This document shows positions 6,545 through 13,797 of a stretch of DNA of 64,000 bases, in pieces. Origin of the DNA: Pseudomonadota bacterium (GTDB lineage: Bacteria > Pseudomonadota > Gammaproteobacteria > Steroidobacterales > Steroidobacteraceae). A program made the translations under genes and the position numbers. The DNA lies in the NCBI GenBank assembly GCA_021838635.1, contig JAKCDC010000013.1, positions 1 through 64,000 on the forward strand, given 5' to 3'. Positions within the stretch are counted from its first letter, which is position 1. Each line of letters starts with the position of its first letter. The notes under the pieces are model-generated. The model ran no database searches and had not been told where the DNA came from. It worked only from the letters and a program-made list of their open reading frames with translations.

Positions 6545-7840
6545 TCACTCGATATCGTGCCCCACCCGCCATGCGCTCACCCATCGATTGGCCTGCGTGA
6601 GCTGCGCTGCCGTCATATGCGTCGCGATCAAATGACGCACCTGCCGCGCATGGGGCGGAGGCTGCGCGGATGCCGCCGAGATCGCCACCCACGCATAGCC
6701 CCGTTCGATATTTTTCGCCAGCACGCGACCAGTCATGTATTGCACCCCGAGCAGGAGTTGGGCGGGTGGGTCACCGGCGATCGCCGCTTTGTGAAACCAG
6801 GCGAGCCCCTCGCGCGAACTCTGCGGCGCACCCTCACCGGTCTGATAGGCCTCGCCCAAATAGTACTCACCATGGGGATTTCCCGCCGCCGCCGCCTGCC
6901 GGTACCACTTGACCGCGCGAGCGTAGTGCCCTTGCTGCTGGTCGAGATCACCCAACAAATCCTGGGCGTTCGTATATCCCCGCATCGATGCCTGCCGCAG
7001 CCAGAAAATGCCGCGCGCGGGGTCTTGCGAAACACCCTGTCCGTCCAGGTACGCCAGGCCGAGCGCGGCCTGCGCCAGTGCATCGCCTCCATGTGCTGCC
7101 CGCCGAAACCATCGGTCCGCCCGCGAGACACTTTGCGCGACGCCTTCGCCGTCTTCGTAGAGCGCACCTATGTTCTCTTCGGCGTACGCGTCCCCTTGAG
7201 CGGCCGCCTTGCGAAACCACAGTAGCGCCGTTTGGTCATCGAGCGGCACGCCCCAGCCTTTGCGATACAAAAAGCCGATGAGCGCCTCTGCGTCCGGATC
7301 CCCCTGAGCCGCGGCGGCTCGAAACCACTTCAGCGCCACGCCGTAATTGCGCGCAACGCCGAGCCCATGGGCATAGAGCAACCCGAGATTGAATTGGGAG
7401 TTGGAAACGCCCGCCGCGGCCGCTTTGCCGTACCATTTCGCGGCGCGGCGATCATCCTGCGCAACACCCCGCCCGGTCTCATATAGATACCCCAGATCGC
7501 ACTGCGCCGCCCCCACACCCTGCAGCGCCGCCTTGCGCAACCAGAATGCCGCCTTCGGGTCATCTTCGCGGACGTTCACACCGCGCAGATAATCTGAGCC
7601 GACCGTGAATTGGGCCGCGGGATCGCCCTGAGCAGCCGCCGCATGCGCTGCGGTGAAATTCGCGGGCGCCTCGACCACCGTAGGCATAACCAATCGAGGC
7701 ACCGGCGTCCAGCGAGATCCCGGCACGACACGCGCCGCTGCGGCGGTCAGCGTCTGCGGGCCCGTCTCGGGCGTGCTGGCACACCCGGCCAGCAGCCCCA
7801 GAAGCACAATGAGGGTCGACCTGCACACATCGAACTTCAT
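6545..7840 (-). CDS. Sel1-repeat lipoprotein (nine repeats)
   Basis: The 431-residue protein begins with a lipoprotein signal (LIVLLGLLAGCAS, lipobox LAGC), followed by about 50 residues of linker and nine Sel1-like repeats of about 36 residues, each of the form AA..GDPxAQxxLGxxYxxGxGVxxDxxxAxxWxRK. Repeat 7 (QDLLGDLDQQQGHYARAVKWYRQ) lacks the GxGV turn and is shorter. Sel1 repeats are alpha-solenoids for protein binding, so a periplasmic or membrane-anchored adaptor role is likely. A strong purine-rich Shine-Dalgarno (GGGAGGGAGGGG) precedes the ATG. The YccF gene lies upstream on the same strand. Confidence 0.88.
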   Translation of the reverse strand: MKFDVCRSTLIVLLGLLAGCASTPETGPQTLTAAAARVVPGSRWTPVPRLVMPTVVEAPANFTAAHAAAAQGDPAAQFTVGSDYLRGVNVREDDPKAAFWLRKAALQGVGAAQCDLGYLYETGRGVAQDDRRAAKWYGKAAAAGVSNSQFNLGLLYAHGLGVARNYGVALKWFRAAAAQGDPDAEALIGFLYRKGWGVPLDDQTALLWFRKAAAQGDAYAEENIGALYEDGEGVAQSVSRADRWFRRAAHGGDALAQAALGLAYLDGQGVSQDPARGIFWLRQASMRGYTNAQDLLGDLDQQQGHYARAVKWYRQAAAAGNPHGEYYLGEAYQTGEGAPQSSREGLAWFHKAAIAGDPPAQLLLGVQYMTGRVLAKNIERGYAWVAISAASAQPPPHARQVRHLIATHMTAAQLTQANRWVSAWRVGHDIE

Positions 7841-7919
7841 TTCCCCTCCCTCCCGCGCGTGTCTCCGCGCTGTTTCTAGTTCTGTCGGTCGCGCACGGAC
7901 TCGATGCGCCCGCCGCGGC

Positions 7920-8306
7920 TCAAGGCCGCACGACGATGCGCTTGCCGTACGGTGTCAGCGACAGCCGTGCCAACTTCAGATGCTGTAGTGCAAAGGGGAT
8001 TCCAATGATGGTCACGGCGAAGAGCAGTGCACAGACGAGATGCCCGAGTGCCAGCCACAAACCACCGAAGATGATCCACACGATGTTGCCGATCAGGGCC
8101 AACAGGCTCGAGGCCTCGCTGCGCGCCGGGTCATCGACGATGTCCCGTCCGAATGGCCAGAAGGTGAATGCGCCGATCCGAAACGCCGCGATGGCGAACG
8201 GGATGCCGACGATGGTGATGGCCGCCAGGAGCCCCGCCACCCACCATCCCAACCCCGTGACGAATCCACCGAAGATGAACCAGAGAATATTCCCGAGTAC
8301 GCGCAT
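7920..8306 (-). CDS. YccF-domain inner-membrane protein
   Basis: A 128-residue protein made of two near-identical halves, each with a YccF unit: LGNILWFIFGGFVTGLGWWVAGLLAAITIVGIPFAIAAFRI and IGNIVWIIFGGLWLALGHLVCALLFAVTIIGIPFALQHLKLA. This duplication with GIPF turns and following pro-Gly motifs (FWPFGR, LTPYGK) defines the family. About four membrane segments are expected. Function is unknown in the family. It reads towards the Sel1 gene 80 bases downstream, possibly as one unit. Confidence 0.9.
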   Translation of the reverse strand: MRVLGNILWFIFGGFVTGLGWWVAGLLAAITIVGIPFAIAAFRIGAFTFWPFGRDIVDDPARSEASSLLALIGNIVWIIFGGLWLALGHLVCALLFAVTIIGIPFALQHLKLARLSLTPYGKRIVVRP

Positions 8307-8441
8307 GAGACTCCCTCGCGCCTAGGATCTGAGGGAGCTTACCGCTTCTGGGGATCGCGAGCATCTCCACCGGGACTCACCGGGGGGCGGTGCCGCGATC
8401 GGAACGCCATGGGTGCGGCCCGCCAGCGCATCCGCGAGCAC

Positions 8442-9335
8442 CTATGCCGCGTTCAGCCGTTGCAATGCCGCAATACGCGCCTCGAGCGGCGGATGGCTCA
8501 TGAAGAGGCGGCGCAGCAGCCCGTGCGTGCGCACGCCGGCAATGCCGAAGGCTTGGAACTGTCCCGGCAATGCGGCCGGCTCGGTGCGCTCGAGGGCGTG
8601 CAGCGCCGCAATCATGCTGTTGCGCCCGGCAAGCTGCGCGCCGCCGGCGTCCGCCCGGTACTCCCGGTGACGCGAGAAGGCCATCACGATCACTGTCGCC
8701 AACACCCCGAACACGACCTGAAGAATGATCACCGTGAGGAAGTAGAACATCCCTCCTCCGACCCGATCATTGCGCTGCCCGCCGATGGCCCCGTCGATCG
8801 CGGTGCCGACGACCCGCGCCAGAAAGATCACGAAGGTGTTGAGCACCCCCTGCACGAGCGCCAGCGTGACCATGTCGCCATTGGCGACATGCGTCATTTC
8901 GTGCCCGAGGACGGCACGCACCTCCTCTGGACCCATGCCCTCGAGCAATCCGCGACTGACGGCCACCAGCGCCGCGTTGCGCCGAGCGCCGGTGGCGAAG
9001 GCGTTCATGGCGGGCGACTCGAAGATGCCCACCTCGGGCATCGCCAGATTGAGCCGCGTGGCGTGCGACCCCACCGTTTCGAGCAGCCAGTGCTCGGTCG
9101 CATTCTGCGGGGCGTCGATCACCCGGACGCCCATCGAGGTCTTGGCGATCCATTTCGAAAGCGCGAGGGAGACGAACGCACCACCGAAGCCAAACAGCGC
9201 GCTCACGATCAGCAGGCCATTCAGACTGACGCCGCGGACCGCCAAATACCGATCCAGGCCCAGAAGCTCGACGACGACGGTAATCACCGCGAGCACGGCG
9301 ATGTTGACCGCGGCGAACAGAACGATGCGCTTCAT
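8442..9335 (-). CDS. htpX: Protease HtpX (M48 zinc metallopeptidase)
   Basis: The 297-residue protein starts MKRIVLFAAVNIAVLAVITVVVELLG with two N-terminal membrane segments and contains GVRVID, PEVGIFESPAMNAFATG, the zinc motif HEMTH (His145, Glu146, His149) in LGHEMTHVANGDMV, two further hydrophobic segments, and REYRADAGGAQLAG, whose glutamate is the third zinc ligand. HtpX degrades damaged inner-membrane proteins alongside FtsH. The ATG at 9335 matches the family start; an upstream in-frame start adds only three residues. It lies between YccF and DAHP synthase genes on the same strand. Confidence 0.95.
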   Translation of the reverse strand: MKRIVLFAAVNIAVLAVITVVVELLGLDRYLAVRGVSLNGLLIVSALFGFGGAFVSLALSKWIAKTSMGVRVIDAPQNATEHWLLETVGSHATRLNLAMPEVGIFESPAMNAFATGARRNAALVAVSRGLLEGMGPEEVRAVLGHEMTHVANGDMVTLALVQGVLNTFVIFLARVVGTAIDGAIGGQRNDRVGGGMFYFLTVIILQVVFGVLATVIVMAFSRHREYRADAGGAQLAGRNSMIAALHALERTEPAALPGQFQAFGIAGVRTHGLLRRLFMSHPPLEARIAALQRLNAA

Positions 9336-9489
9336 GCCGCCCACTCCTTCCGGGCCGTGCGCAGAGGCATTGCCGGGAAGCCTGAGCCATCAGACGGTCA
9401 CGGTCATCCGTGAATGTCCTTATCGGGTCGGCCCGACGCGCACGCCCTCCACGACGCGTCCGCTCCCCCGAGACGCGCCTCCCGGGCGA

Positions 9490-10584
9490 TCAGCACCCGC
9501 TGATCGCCGAGCCACCCCGCCGGCGACCGGCACGGTCGCGCTGGCGGGCGACCGCTGACGCCAGACGCTCGAGCACCTGCACCGAGTCGGCCCAATCCAG
9601 GCATCCATCTGTGACACTCTGACCGTAAACGAGTGCCTTGCCCGAAACGAGCTCCTGGCGGCCCGCGACGAGATTGCTCTCGATCATGACGCCGCCGATC
9701 CGTCGCTCCCCGGACTCGATCTGTGCGGCAATATCCTCGACGACGAGCGGTTGGCGCTCAGGTCGCTTGCCGCTGTTGCCGTGACTGGCATCGATCATCA
9801 AGCGGGTGCTGAGTCCTGCCGCCAACGTTTCGCGGCAGACCGCCTCGACGCTCGCGGCGTCGTAATTCGGGACGTGTCCGCCGCGCAGGATGACGTGGCA
9901 GTCCGGATTGCCGGCCGTCGCCGCGATCGCGCTGCGGCCTTGTTTGGTGACGGCGAGGAAATGGTGCGGCTGCGAGGCCGCACGCACCGCATCGACCGCG
10001 ATGCGCACGTTGCCATCGGTTCCGTTCTTGAAGCCGATCGGGCAGGACAGGCCGGAGGCGAGCTCGCGGTGGATCTGGCTCTCGGTGGTACGAGCCCCGA
10101 TCGCACCCCAGGAGACCAGATCGGCGATGTACTGCGGGGTGATCATGTCGAGAAACTCGCAGCCGGCCGGCAGACCGAGTTCATTGATCTCGACCAGCAG
10201 CCCGCGCGCCAGCCGCAGGCCGTCGTTGATGCGAAAGCTGCCGTCGAGCTCCGGATTGTGGCTCAGGCCCTTCCAGCCCACGGTGGTCCGCGGCTTCTCG
10301 AAATAGACCCGCATGACGATCTCGAGCGAATCGGCAAGCCGCGCCCGCTCACTCGCCAGGCGCGTGGCGTACGCCTGGGCAGCCTGCACATCGTGAATCG
10401 AGCACGGCCCGATCACTACGGCGAGCCGCTCGTCGCGGCCGTGCAGAATGTCCTGCACCGCCCGGCGCGCCTCGCTCACCGTAGCGGCCGCGCGGTCCGA
10501 ACAGGGGCGTTCGCGGACCACCTCTTCGGGCGTCGCGAGCTCGGTCATTCCGCGAATACGCAGATCGTCAGTCTGAGAGTGCAT
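9490..10584 (-). CDS. 3-deoxy-7-phosphoheptulonate (DAHP) synthase, class I
   Basis: A 364-residue enzyme catalysing phosphoenolpyruvate plus erythrose 4-phosphate to DAHP, the first step of aromatic amino-acid synthesis. Signatures include LAVVIGPCSIHD, MRVYFEKPRTTVGWKGLSHNP, LPAGCEFLDMITPQYIADLVSWGAIGARTTESQ, LSCPIGFKNGTDGN, VILRGG and MIDASHGNSGKRPERQ. This is the AroF/G/H type; which inhibitor it senses cannot be read with confidence. Upstream is a leader peptide rich in Tyr, Phe and Trp codons and an intrinsic terminator, pointing to control by attenuation. The C-terminal arginine-rich tail (RQRDRAGRRRGGSAISGC) is unusual. Confidence 0.93.
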   Translation of the reverse strand: MHSQTDDLRIRGMTELATPEEVVRERPCSDRAAATVSEARRAVQDILHGRDERLAVVIGPCSIHDVQAAQAYATRLASERARLADSLEIVMRVYFEKPRTTVGWKGLSHNPELDGSFRINDGLRLARGLLVEINELGLPAGCEFLDMITPQYIADLVSWGAIGARTTESQIHRELASGLSCPIGFKNGTDGNVRIAVDAVRAASQPHHFLAVTKQGRSAIAATAGNPDCHVILRGGHVPNYDAASVEAVCRETLAAGLSTRLMIDASHGNSGKRPERQPLVVEDIAAQIESGERRIGGVMIESNLVAGRQELVSGKALVYGQSVTDGCLDWADSVQVLERLASAVARQRDRAGRRRGGSAISGC

Positions 10585-10614
10585 GCTGGGCTCCGGTGGC
10601 GAGTCCCCGGGGCG

Positions 10615-10642
10615 AAAAAAAACCGCCAGGGGACTGGCGGTT
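10615..10642 (-). terminator. Intrinsic terminator acting as attenuator before DAHP synthase
   Basis: On the minus strand CCGCCAG and CTGGCGG (10634-10640 and 10623-10629) form a 7-bp GC stem with a TCCC loop, flanked by two extra A-T pairs and followed by eight T residues (10615-10622). It lies 28 bases beyond the leader-peptide stop and 30 bases before the DAHP synthase ATG, so it sits inside the transcript. A leader segment GTTGGCGGG (10689-10697) duplicates the terminator 3' arm and can pair with the 5' arm instead, giving an antiterminator. Confidence 0.88.
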
Positions 10643-10670
10643 CTTTGGGGTGTTTCTCGTCTCGACTAGA

Positions 10671-10760
10671 TCATGAATCCGACAACAGCCCGCCAACCGC
10701 CTGCGAATGCGGCCAATAAAATCGATAATACGCAGAGCGGAGGGTGTGAGACTTGGGCAC
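10671..10760 (-). CDS. Aromatic amino-acid leader peptide of the DAHP synthase attenuator
   Basis: A 29-residue ORF starting GTG: M-P-K-S-H-T-L-R-S-A, then Y-Y-R-F-Y-W at residues 11-16 (codons 10713-10730), then P-H-S-Q-A-V-G-G-L-L-S-D-S and TGA. Five aromatic residues in six codons is the hallmark of ribosome-stalling leaders such as those of trp and pheA operons. A TTGCCG-17-TATTTC promoter ends seven bases before the GTG, so the message is probably leaderless. Stalling at these codons would leave GTTGGCGGG free to form the antiterminator; no stalling lets the terminator form. Confidence 0.82.
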   Translation of the reverse strand: MPKSHTLRSAYYRFYWPHSQAVGGLLSDS

Positions 10761-10766
10761 GTGGTA

Positions 10767-10795
10767 GAAATACCATGGCGCGCGCGACTCGGCAA
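10767..10795 (-). promoter_or_regulatory. Promoter of the DAHP synthase leader
   Basis: On the minus strand: -35 TTGCCG (10790-10795), a 17-base spacer, and -10 TATTTC (10767-10772) preceded by TGG, an extended -10. Transcription would begin at or next to the leader GTG at 10760. Confidence 0.6.
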
Positions 10796-10991
10796 GCACG
10801 AACGCGCCGCGCCGGCCGCACCTCCGCGCTGAGAGCCGACCGCACCGTGCGCTTGCCCGCCGGGCCGCGCCGGCACCGCCGTGCTCGAGTCGACGCACCG
10901 GCGTGGCCCGCCGGCCTCGATCGCTGCGCGGTCTGCACGGGCAGCTCGCAGCACGGCGCGCGGCGTGCGCCGATGCGGTGACGGCACGTGC

Positions 10992-11026
10992 TATGATCTT
11001 TAAATACCGCCGTATTTCAGCTGAAA
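10992..11026 (+). promoter_or_regulatory. pncB promoter with two abutting palindromes
   Basis: A -10-like TATGAT (10992-10997) is followed by the inverted repeat AAATAC-CGCC-GTATTT (11002-11017) and the perfect palindrome TTTCAGCTGAAA (11015-11026), which share three bases. The first covers the expected transcription start. A repressor of NAD salvage (such as NrtR, known to control pncB in other proteobacteria) is a natural candidate, but no regulator gene is nearby. The start codon is about 170 bases downstream, so the 5' leader is long; the rest of 10796-11195 shows no gene. Confidence 0.5.
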
Positions 11027-11195
11027 GCCGCCACTCCGGACGATGCACTCCGGCGCGCGACACCGCGCGTTCGCCCCGCAATTGACCACGGTCCGGGACG
11101 CAGAAGGACTCGATGCCGACTGCTCGACGATCGTCCGGCAGCCGCGCGGATACGGCATCACCCGCAGGCGCCCTTTGACGCTCGAAAGCCAGACC

Positions 11196-12530
11196 ATGTC
11201 CGAGACCAGCGCTCTGCTCACCGACCTGTATCAGCTCACCATGCTGCAGGCGTATTTCGACCAGGGCATGAATGACAAGGCCGTGTTCGAATTCTTCGTG
11301 CGCGAACTGCCCGCGACACGCGGCTTTCTGCTCGCCGCCGGCCTCGAGCAGGTGCTCGAGTACCTCGAGACGCTGCGCTTCAATGACGCGGAACTCACCT
11401 GGCTCGCTCGCTGCGGACGCTTTCACCCGCGCTTCGTCGCCTCACTCGCCGAGCTGCGCTTCACCGGCGATGTCGTGGCCCTGCCCGAGGGGTCGGTGTT
11501 CTTTCCCAACGAGCCGATTCTGCGCGTGGTGGCCCCGCTGCGCGAGGCGCAGCTGGTCGAGACCCGGATCATCAACCTGCTGCAGTTTCAGTCCCTGATC
11601 GCCGCGAAGGCCGCGCGCGTGCGCCTTGCCGCACCGCACCACCTGCTGGTGGACTTCGGTTTACGCCGCGCGCACGGCGCCGAGGCGGGGCTGCTGTCTG
11701 CGCGAGCCAGCTACCTGGCCGGATTCGACGGCACCGCCACGGTGCTGGCGGGCATGCGCTGGGACATTCCGCTCTACGGCACCATGGCGCACTCGTTCAT
11801 CCAGGCCGCGGCGGATGAACGCATCGCGTTTGAGCATTTCGCCCGCTCGCATCCGCAGGTCAATACGTTGTTGATCGACACCTACGACACCGAGGCGGCC
11901 GCTCGGGCCATCGTGCCACTCGCCAGGACGCTCGCGGCCGACGGCATCCAGATCCGCGCCGTGCGCCTCGACAGCGGCGATCTCGCCACACTTGCGCGCC
12001 GGGTGCGTCAGATCCTCGATGAGGCCGGACTCGCCTCGATCGAGATCTTCGCCAGCGGCGGCCTCGATGAATACGCGATTGCCGAGCTCGTTGCCTCAGG
12101 GGCCCCGATCAGCGGCTTCGGAATCGGCACCCGGATGAACACGTCGGCCGATCAGCCCTATCTGGAATGCGTCTACAAGCTGCAGGAGTATGCCGGAGCG
12201 CCCCGCCGCAAACGCTCCGAAGGCAAGGCGACCTGGCCGGGCCGCAAGCAGATCTGGCGCCGCTACGATGCCGACGGTCGCATGGCCGGTGACACGCTCA
12301 CGCTGGAGCACGACGTCGCGCCCGGTGAGGCGCTGCTGACACCGGTGATGTCCGCCGGAAAGCGACTGGCCCCCGCACCGCCCCTGGCCGCGGTACGCGC
12401 CTTCGCCGCCGAGGAGCTGCGCCGCCTGCCCGAAGCACTGCGTACGCTCACTCCCGAGACCCCCTACCCGGTGACCATCGCGCCAGCCCTCGCCGAGCTC
12501 GCGCGCACCGTTGACGAACAAACCCGCTGA
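11196..12530 (+). CDS. pncB: Nicotinate phosphoribosyltransferase
   Basis: A 444-residue enzyme forming nicotinate mononucleotide from nicotinate and PRPP in the NAD salvage pathway. It begins SALLTDLYQLTMLQAYFDQGM, the family N-terminus, with VFEFFVRELPATRGFLLAAGLEQ, LVDFGLRRAHGAEAGL, GTMAHSFIQA (the phosphorylatable His region), LLIDTYDT, AVRLDSGDLATLARRVR, IFASGGLDEYAI and GFGIGTRMNTS. The ATG at 11196 matches the family start; the longer frame upstream lacks homology. Two palindromes far upstream (11002-11026) may control it. The gene is intact. Confidence 0.95.
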   Translation: MSETSALLTDLYQLTMLQAYFDQGMNDKAVFEFFVRELPATRGFLLAAGLEQVLEYLETLRFNDAELTWLARCGRFHPRFVASLAELRFTGDVVALPEGSVFFPNEPILRVVAPLREAQLVETRIINLLQFQSLIAAKAARVRLAAPHHLLVDFGLRRAHGAEAGLLSARASYLAGFDGTATVLAGMRWDIPLYGTMAHSFIQAAADERIAFEHFARSHPQVNTLLIDTYDTEAAARAIVPLARTLAADGIQIRAVRLDSGDLATLARRVRQILDEAGLASIEIFASGGLDEYAIAELVASGAPISGFGIGTRMNTSADQPYLECVYKLQEYAGAPRRKRSEGKATWPGRKQIWRRYDADGRMAGDTLTLEHDVAPGEALLTPVMSAGKRLAPAPPLAAVRAFAAEELRRLPEALRTLTPETPYPVTIAPALAELARTVDEQTR

Positions 12531-12549
12531 GCGCGCCGCCCCGATACCG

Positions 12550-12909
12550 TCAGATGACGCGATGACGCGCGAACTGCACCGCCCCACGTACCACGCGGTA
12601 GACGAACCAGATCCACACCGGCACGAACACCACAGAGGCGAACCCGAACGGTGCGCAGAATCCGGCCAGGATCGACCAGATCAAGAACAGGAACGAGGTG
12701 CGCAGGCGCCATTGGCGGTGGCTCTGCAGCACCGCATCGCGCCAGGCGGCCGCATCGGCACGGGTATCGCGATAGACCTCGTACCAGATCGTAAAGACGA
12801 ACAGCACCGTGCCGAGGGCGAGCGCGGCATAGGCGCCCCAGGAGTCGCGCAGTTCGTGCGCGGACTGCGGCGCCGTGAGCGCCCCGTCGGCCCCGAGCGC
12901 CGTGATCAC
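12550..12909 (-). CDS. Small membrane protein coupled to the bc1 operon
   Basis: A 119-residue protein I do not recognise. It starts at a GTG that overlaps the cytochrome c1 stop codon (GTGA at 12906-12909), so it is probably translationally coupled. Two or three hydrophobic stretches are visible: WGAYAALALGTVLFVFTIWYEV near residues 20-40, and FLFLIWSILAGFCAPF and VVFVPVWIWFVYRVV towards the C-terminus, with a charged loop between. Its position as last gene of the cytochrome bc1 operon suggests a role in assembly or stability, but nothing in the sequence proves it. An alternative start further upstream inside cytochrome c1 is less likely. Confidence 0.7.
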   Translation of the reverse strand: MITALGADGALTAPQSAHELRDSWGAYAALALGTVLFVFTIWYEVYRDTRADAAAWRDAVLQSHRQWRLRTSFLFLIWSILAGFCAPFGFASVVFVPVWIWFVYRVVRGAVQFARHRVI

Positions 12910-13712
12910 CGCCCGATCCTCCACCAGCGCTCCTTGCTGGTGATGACGCGACTCCAATAAAGCTTGTAGAGCAGGTAGGTCAGTATGGAGAGCGCCAGGA
13001 ACAGCCCGAGAATCCACGGTCCGAGGCGCTCGCGTTCCTGCTGATGCGGGTGAGCCACCGCGTAGAGGAAGGACACGATGTCGCGCGCCGTCTGGTCGAA
13101 CTGCGCCTTGGTCATAGTGCCTTGCGTCAGCGGTTGGACGCCGACGGCGACCTTCGCCGGGCTCCCGAAGCGCAGCCCTTCGACCACGACCGGCTTCTGC
13201 AGCCCCTGCATCGAGGCGAACACGTCCGGCATGGCAACGTTGTATCGCACCGTATTGTTAACGCCAGTGGGCCGCGACGGATCGACATAGAAGGACGTCA
13301 GATACGTATACAGCCACGCGGGCGAACGTCGCTCGGCGATCACGGTCAGATCCGGCGGCGCGATCTTCACGTACGCCTCCATCAGCGCCGCCGGCATGTT
13401 GCTCGTGATGGTGTCGTGATAATGCTGGCCGTTCGTGCCGATCGTGGCCAGGAACTGCGCGCGGCTCAAACCGAGCACCTTCGCCAGCGAGCTGTAGCGC
13501 ACGCCCTGCAGCGAGTGGCACGCGACGCACATGTGCACCGCGTACAGCGCTCCGTTGCGCAGCGCCGCCTTGTCCTGCAGGTTGACCGTAATCGGCCGCA
13601 GCGGCGGTACCGTACTCGCCACCGAGCCCCACGCCGCACCGCATGTGGCCAGCAGCACCGCGGCCAACGCCAGGACGGGACGATGCCGGCGCGGAGAGTA
13701 TTTCTGTGTCAT
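12906..13712 (-). CDS. petC: Cytochrome c1 of the bc1 complex
   Basis: A 268-residue precursor with a signal peptide (PVLALAAVLLATCGAAWGS), the covalent haem motif CVACH (Cys62-His66), MPDVFASMQG with a likely haem methionine, and one C-terminal membrane anchor (LGPWILGLFLALSILTYLLYKLYW). It passes electrons from the Rieske centre to a soluble cytochrome c. The ATG at 13712 was chosen because it gives a normal signal peptide. It follows cytochrome b by 85 bases and overlaps the small membrane-protein gene. Confidence 0.92.
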   Translation of the reverse strand: MTQKYSPRRHRPVLALAAVLLATCGAAWGSVASTVPPLRPITVNLQDKAALRNGALYAVHMCVACHSLQGVRYSSLAKVLGLSRAQFLATIGTNGQHYHDTITSNMPAALMEAYVKIAPPDLTVIAERRSPAWLYTYLTSFYVDPSRPTGVNNTVRYNVAMPDVFASMQGLQKPVVVEGLRFGSPAKVAVGVQPLTQGTMTKAQFDQTARDIVSFLYAVAHPHQQERERLGPWILGLFLALSILTYLLYKLYWSRVITSKERWWRIGR

Positions 13713-13797
13713 TGCATGAACCTGCCGAAATGAGTTCGTCTGTGTTTCGTCCATGGCCGGCGCTGCCCAGCCCCGAGAAGCGCCGGCCGACCTGTGC

